Shown here in pieces: positions 62,385-64,000 of a DNA stretch of 64,000 nt. The stretch spans positions 2,855,730-2,919,729 of the forward strand of contig NW_024881324.1 in assembly GCF_018691265.1 (NCBI RefSeq). Direction: 5' to 3'. Below the pieces are notes generated by a model. That model did no database searches and was not told the DNA's origin. It saw only the letters and a list, made by a program, of their open reading frames with translations. The DNA comes from Tyto alba. Lineage: Eukaryota > Chordata > Aves > Strigiformes > Tytonidae. Every line of letters starts with the position of its first letter. Positions within the stretch are counted from its first letter, which is position 1. The position numbers and the translations under genes are program-made.

Positions 62385-63183
62385 TAAGCAGTGTCACCTC
62401 CAGAATTTCCATGTAAAGAAGACACCATTGTTGGAAAAATTCAGTCCCTTGATGGCAAATCAGGATTCTGGGGTGCCCCTCTGAAGTGCATGTACACTAA
62501 GGTACAGAGCATGGGGAATAAACATGATGAGTTGGAGAACTGTGTACAGCTGCAGGGCTACAACCTTGTTGGAATCACAGAGACATGGTGGGATGGCTTA
62601 CAGGTCATTCTTGTTGCCAGCAGGCCAAAGGAGGTGATCCTTCCCCTCTACTCAGCACTGGGGAGACCACACCTGGAGTACTGTGTCCAGTTCCGGACTC
62701 TCCAGTACAAGAGAGATGTGGACATACTGGAGACAGTCCAGCGAAGGCCACCAAGATGATGAAGGGACTGGAGCATCTCTCACGTGAGGAAAGGTTGAGA
62801 GAGCTGGGACAGTTCAGCCTGGAGGAGAGAAGGCTCAGGGGGGGAACTTATCAATGTGTATAAATACCTGAAGGGAGGGTGCAAAGAGGACGGAGCCAGG
62901 CTCTTCTCAGAGGTGCCCAGTGACAGGACCAGAGGCCATGGGCACACACTGAAATACAGGAGGTTCCCTCTGAACATCAGGAAACACTTGTGAGGTGACT
63001 CAGCACTGTCACAGGTTGGCCAGGGAGGCTGTTGAGCCTCCATCCTTTGAGATATTTGAAAGCCATCCAGACAGACATAGTCCTGGGCAGCCCACTCCAG
63101 TCTACTCCTGCTTGAGCAGGAGGGTTGGACCAGATGACCTCCAGACGTCCCTTCCCACCTCAACCATCTGTGACTCTGAGATG
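62385..63183 (+). mobile_element. CR1 LINE copy with large internal deletion
   Basis: The 5' part encodes the endonuclease-domain stretch [26 protein letters not shown] (visible as [20 protein letters not shown]). At about 62605 it jumps to the C-terminal RT end ([21 protein letters not shown]) and on through ATACCTGAAGGGAGGGTGC to the 3' tail GTTGGACCAGATGACCTCCAG and CTGTGACTCTGAG. About 1.5-2 kb of the consensus is therefore missing from the middle. The ORF at 62391-62759 spans the joint in frame. Confidence 0.85.
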
Positions 63184-64000
63184 GATAGTATAATGGAATT
63201 TTTAACAGTCTAATTAAAGGATCACCATTAGTCTTAATCAGGTTACTGCAGAAAAGGAATGAAAGAATCTAGAGTACTTATATAAAGGAGAAGATGCAAT
63301 AATAGCAAAAATACAATTAAAAATGTAATACACAGATTCTTCCGCTTCTACCCTTTTTCTGGTGTTATGCTCACCCTTCCACTGCTCCTCTAGGTCCTAG
63401 TGTTGGGGGGTTCACTCTGGTGTTGACCACGGGGACAAAGTCTTACAGCAAGTTGTCAACATCTAGAGCTCTTTACTGGGAGGAATACTATATTCATGCT
63501 GATTGTTTCTTCTTCCTCTCCCCTAAGATACATTTGCTTTGAATTTAGGAATTTTCAAAAATTTTAAATAAAAAACAGGACATAAAAAAATAAACTGAGT
63601 TATAAAGTAAAACTAAGATCTAATCAGAGAAAAGACCATCACACATTAAGCTGAAATATCCAAATAATGGAGGTGGAAGACAGAGGTTTCTGATGTTCTG
63701 AAGTTTAACAGGCACAGTTCTCACCAGCTGTCAGTGTAAAAATGTCAGTCAAACAAGGCCACTGTGTATGATGATCTCAGTATGATGGCTATGTTTTCTG
63801 GCAGGCTGACACAATCATATCTGTGCTGTAGAAAATGTATTTCTGATGAACACCAAACTTCACTTCCAAAGTGACAAAAATCCATGTTACAGGGAGGCAG
63901 CTTTATTTGCCAACACAAAGCAGCTATGTCACAAAGATTTTTGTAATAGTTTTTTCTTCCCTCTTCAAATCTCCTTTACCCAACAGCTCAGCTGTCATTA
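63184..64000. other. Unannotated flank
   Basis: AT-rich sequence after the CR1 tail. No repeat, RNA or coding signal recognised. Confidence 0.6.

Overview
This is a stretch of bird nuclear genome. The evidence is its repeat content: many CR1 retrotransposon 3' ends, most of them truncated, and avian-style endogenous retrovirus LTRs that read TGTCCTGGG/TGTCCTAG...CCACAACA. There are large introns, low gene density and no bacterial-style ORF packing. The LTR families resemble those I know from non-galliform birds, so Neoaves is my guess, but the species cannot be read from the window.

The only protein-coding gene I can support is the 5' part of COL15A1 (collagen alpha-1(XV), a multiplexin) on the minus strand. 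Five coding exons can be joined with compatible phases and GT-AG splice sites: 55876-55886 (initiator ATG plus the first bases of the signal peptide), 55668-55750 (rest of the signal peptide), 8793-9340 (most of the thrombospondin-N-terminal-like/laminin-G domain), 6183-6257 (end of that domain, with its second cysteine) and 5661-5756 (start of the acidic, Ser-Gly-containing non-collagenous region). The second intron of this model is about 46.3 kb and fills most of the window. No Gly-X-Y collagen repeats are present; they must lie beyond position 1, since the gene runs toward lower coordinates.

Layout: 1-5660 is the next intron, loaded with three LTRs (one pair inverted) and two CR1 copies. 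5661-9340 holds exons 3-5. 9341-55667 is the giant intron, with a solo LTR at 15.1-16.1 kb, a composite two-LTR retroviral remnant at 35.7-37.6 kb, CR1 fragments at 28.2, 33.0, 39.0, 41.7 and 46.3-48.4 kb, two Z-DNA-prone alternating tracts near 28.0 and 29.1 kb, a 142-bp polypurine tract at 41.3 kb and a 30-bp triplicated minisatellite at 44.8 kb. 55.7-55.9 kb holds the first two coding exons. 55.9-64 kb is 5' flank with a possible promoter, a CT/CTAT compound microsatellite, an old roughly 1-kb CR1 and a younger CR1 with an internal deletion.

I found no convincing new biological system. The most interesting items are the tiny first coding exon with a 125-bp intron inside the signal peptide, the composite retroviral remnant with mismatched LTRs sharing a near-identical 5-bp flank, and the unusual-structure DNA tracts in the giant intron. 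Family assignments come from my recollection of family sequences; no search was run.
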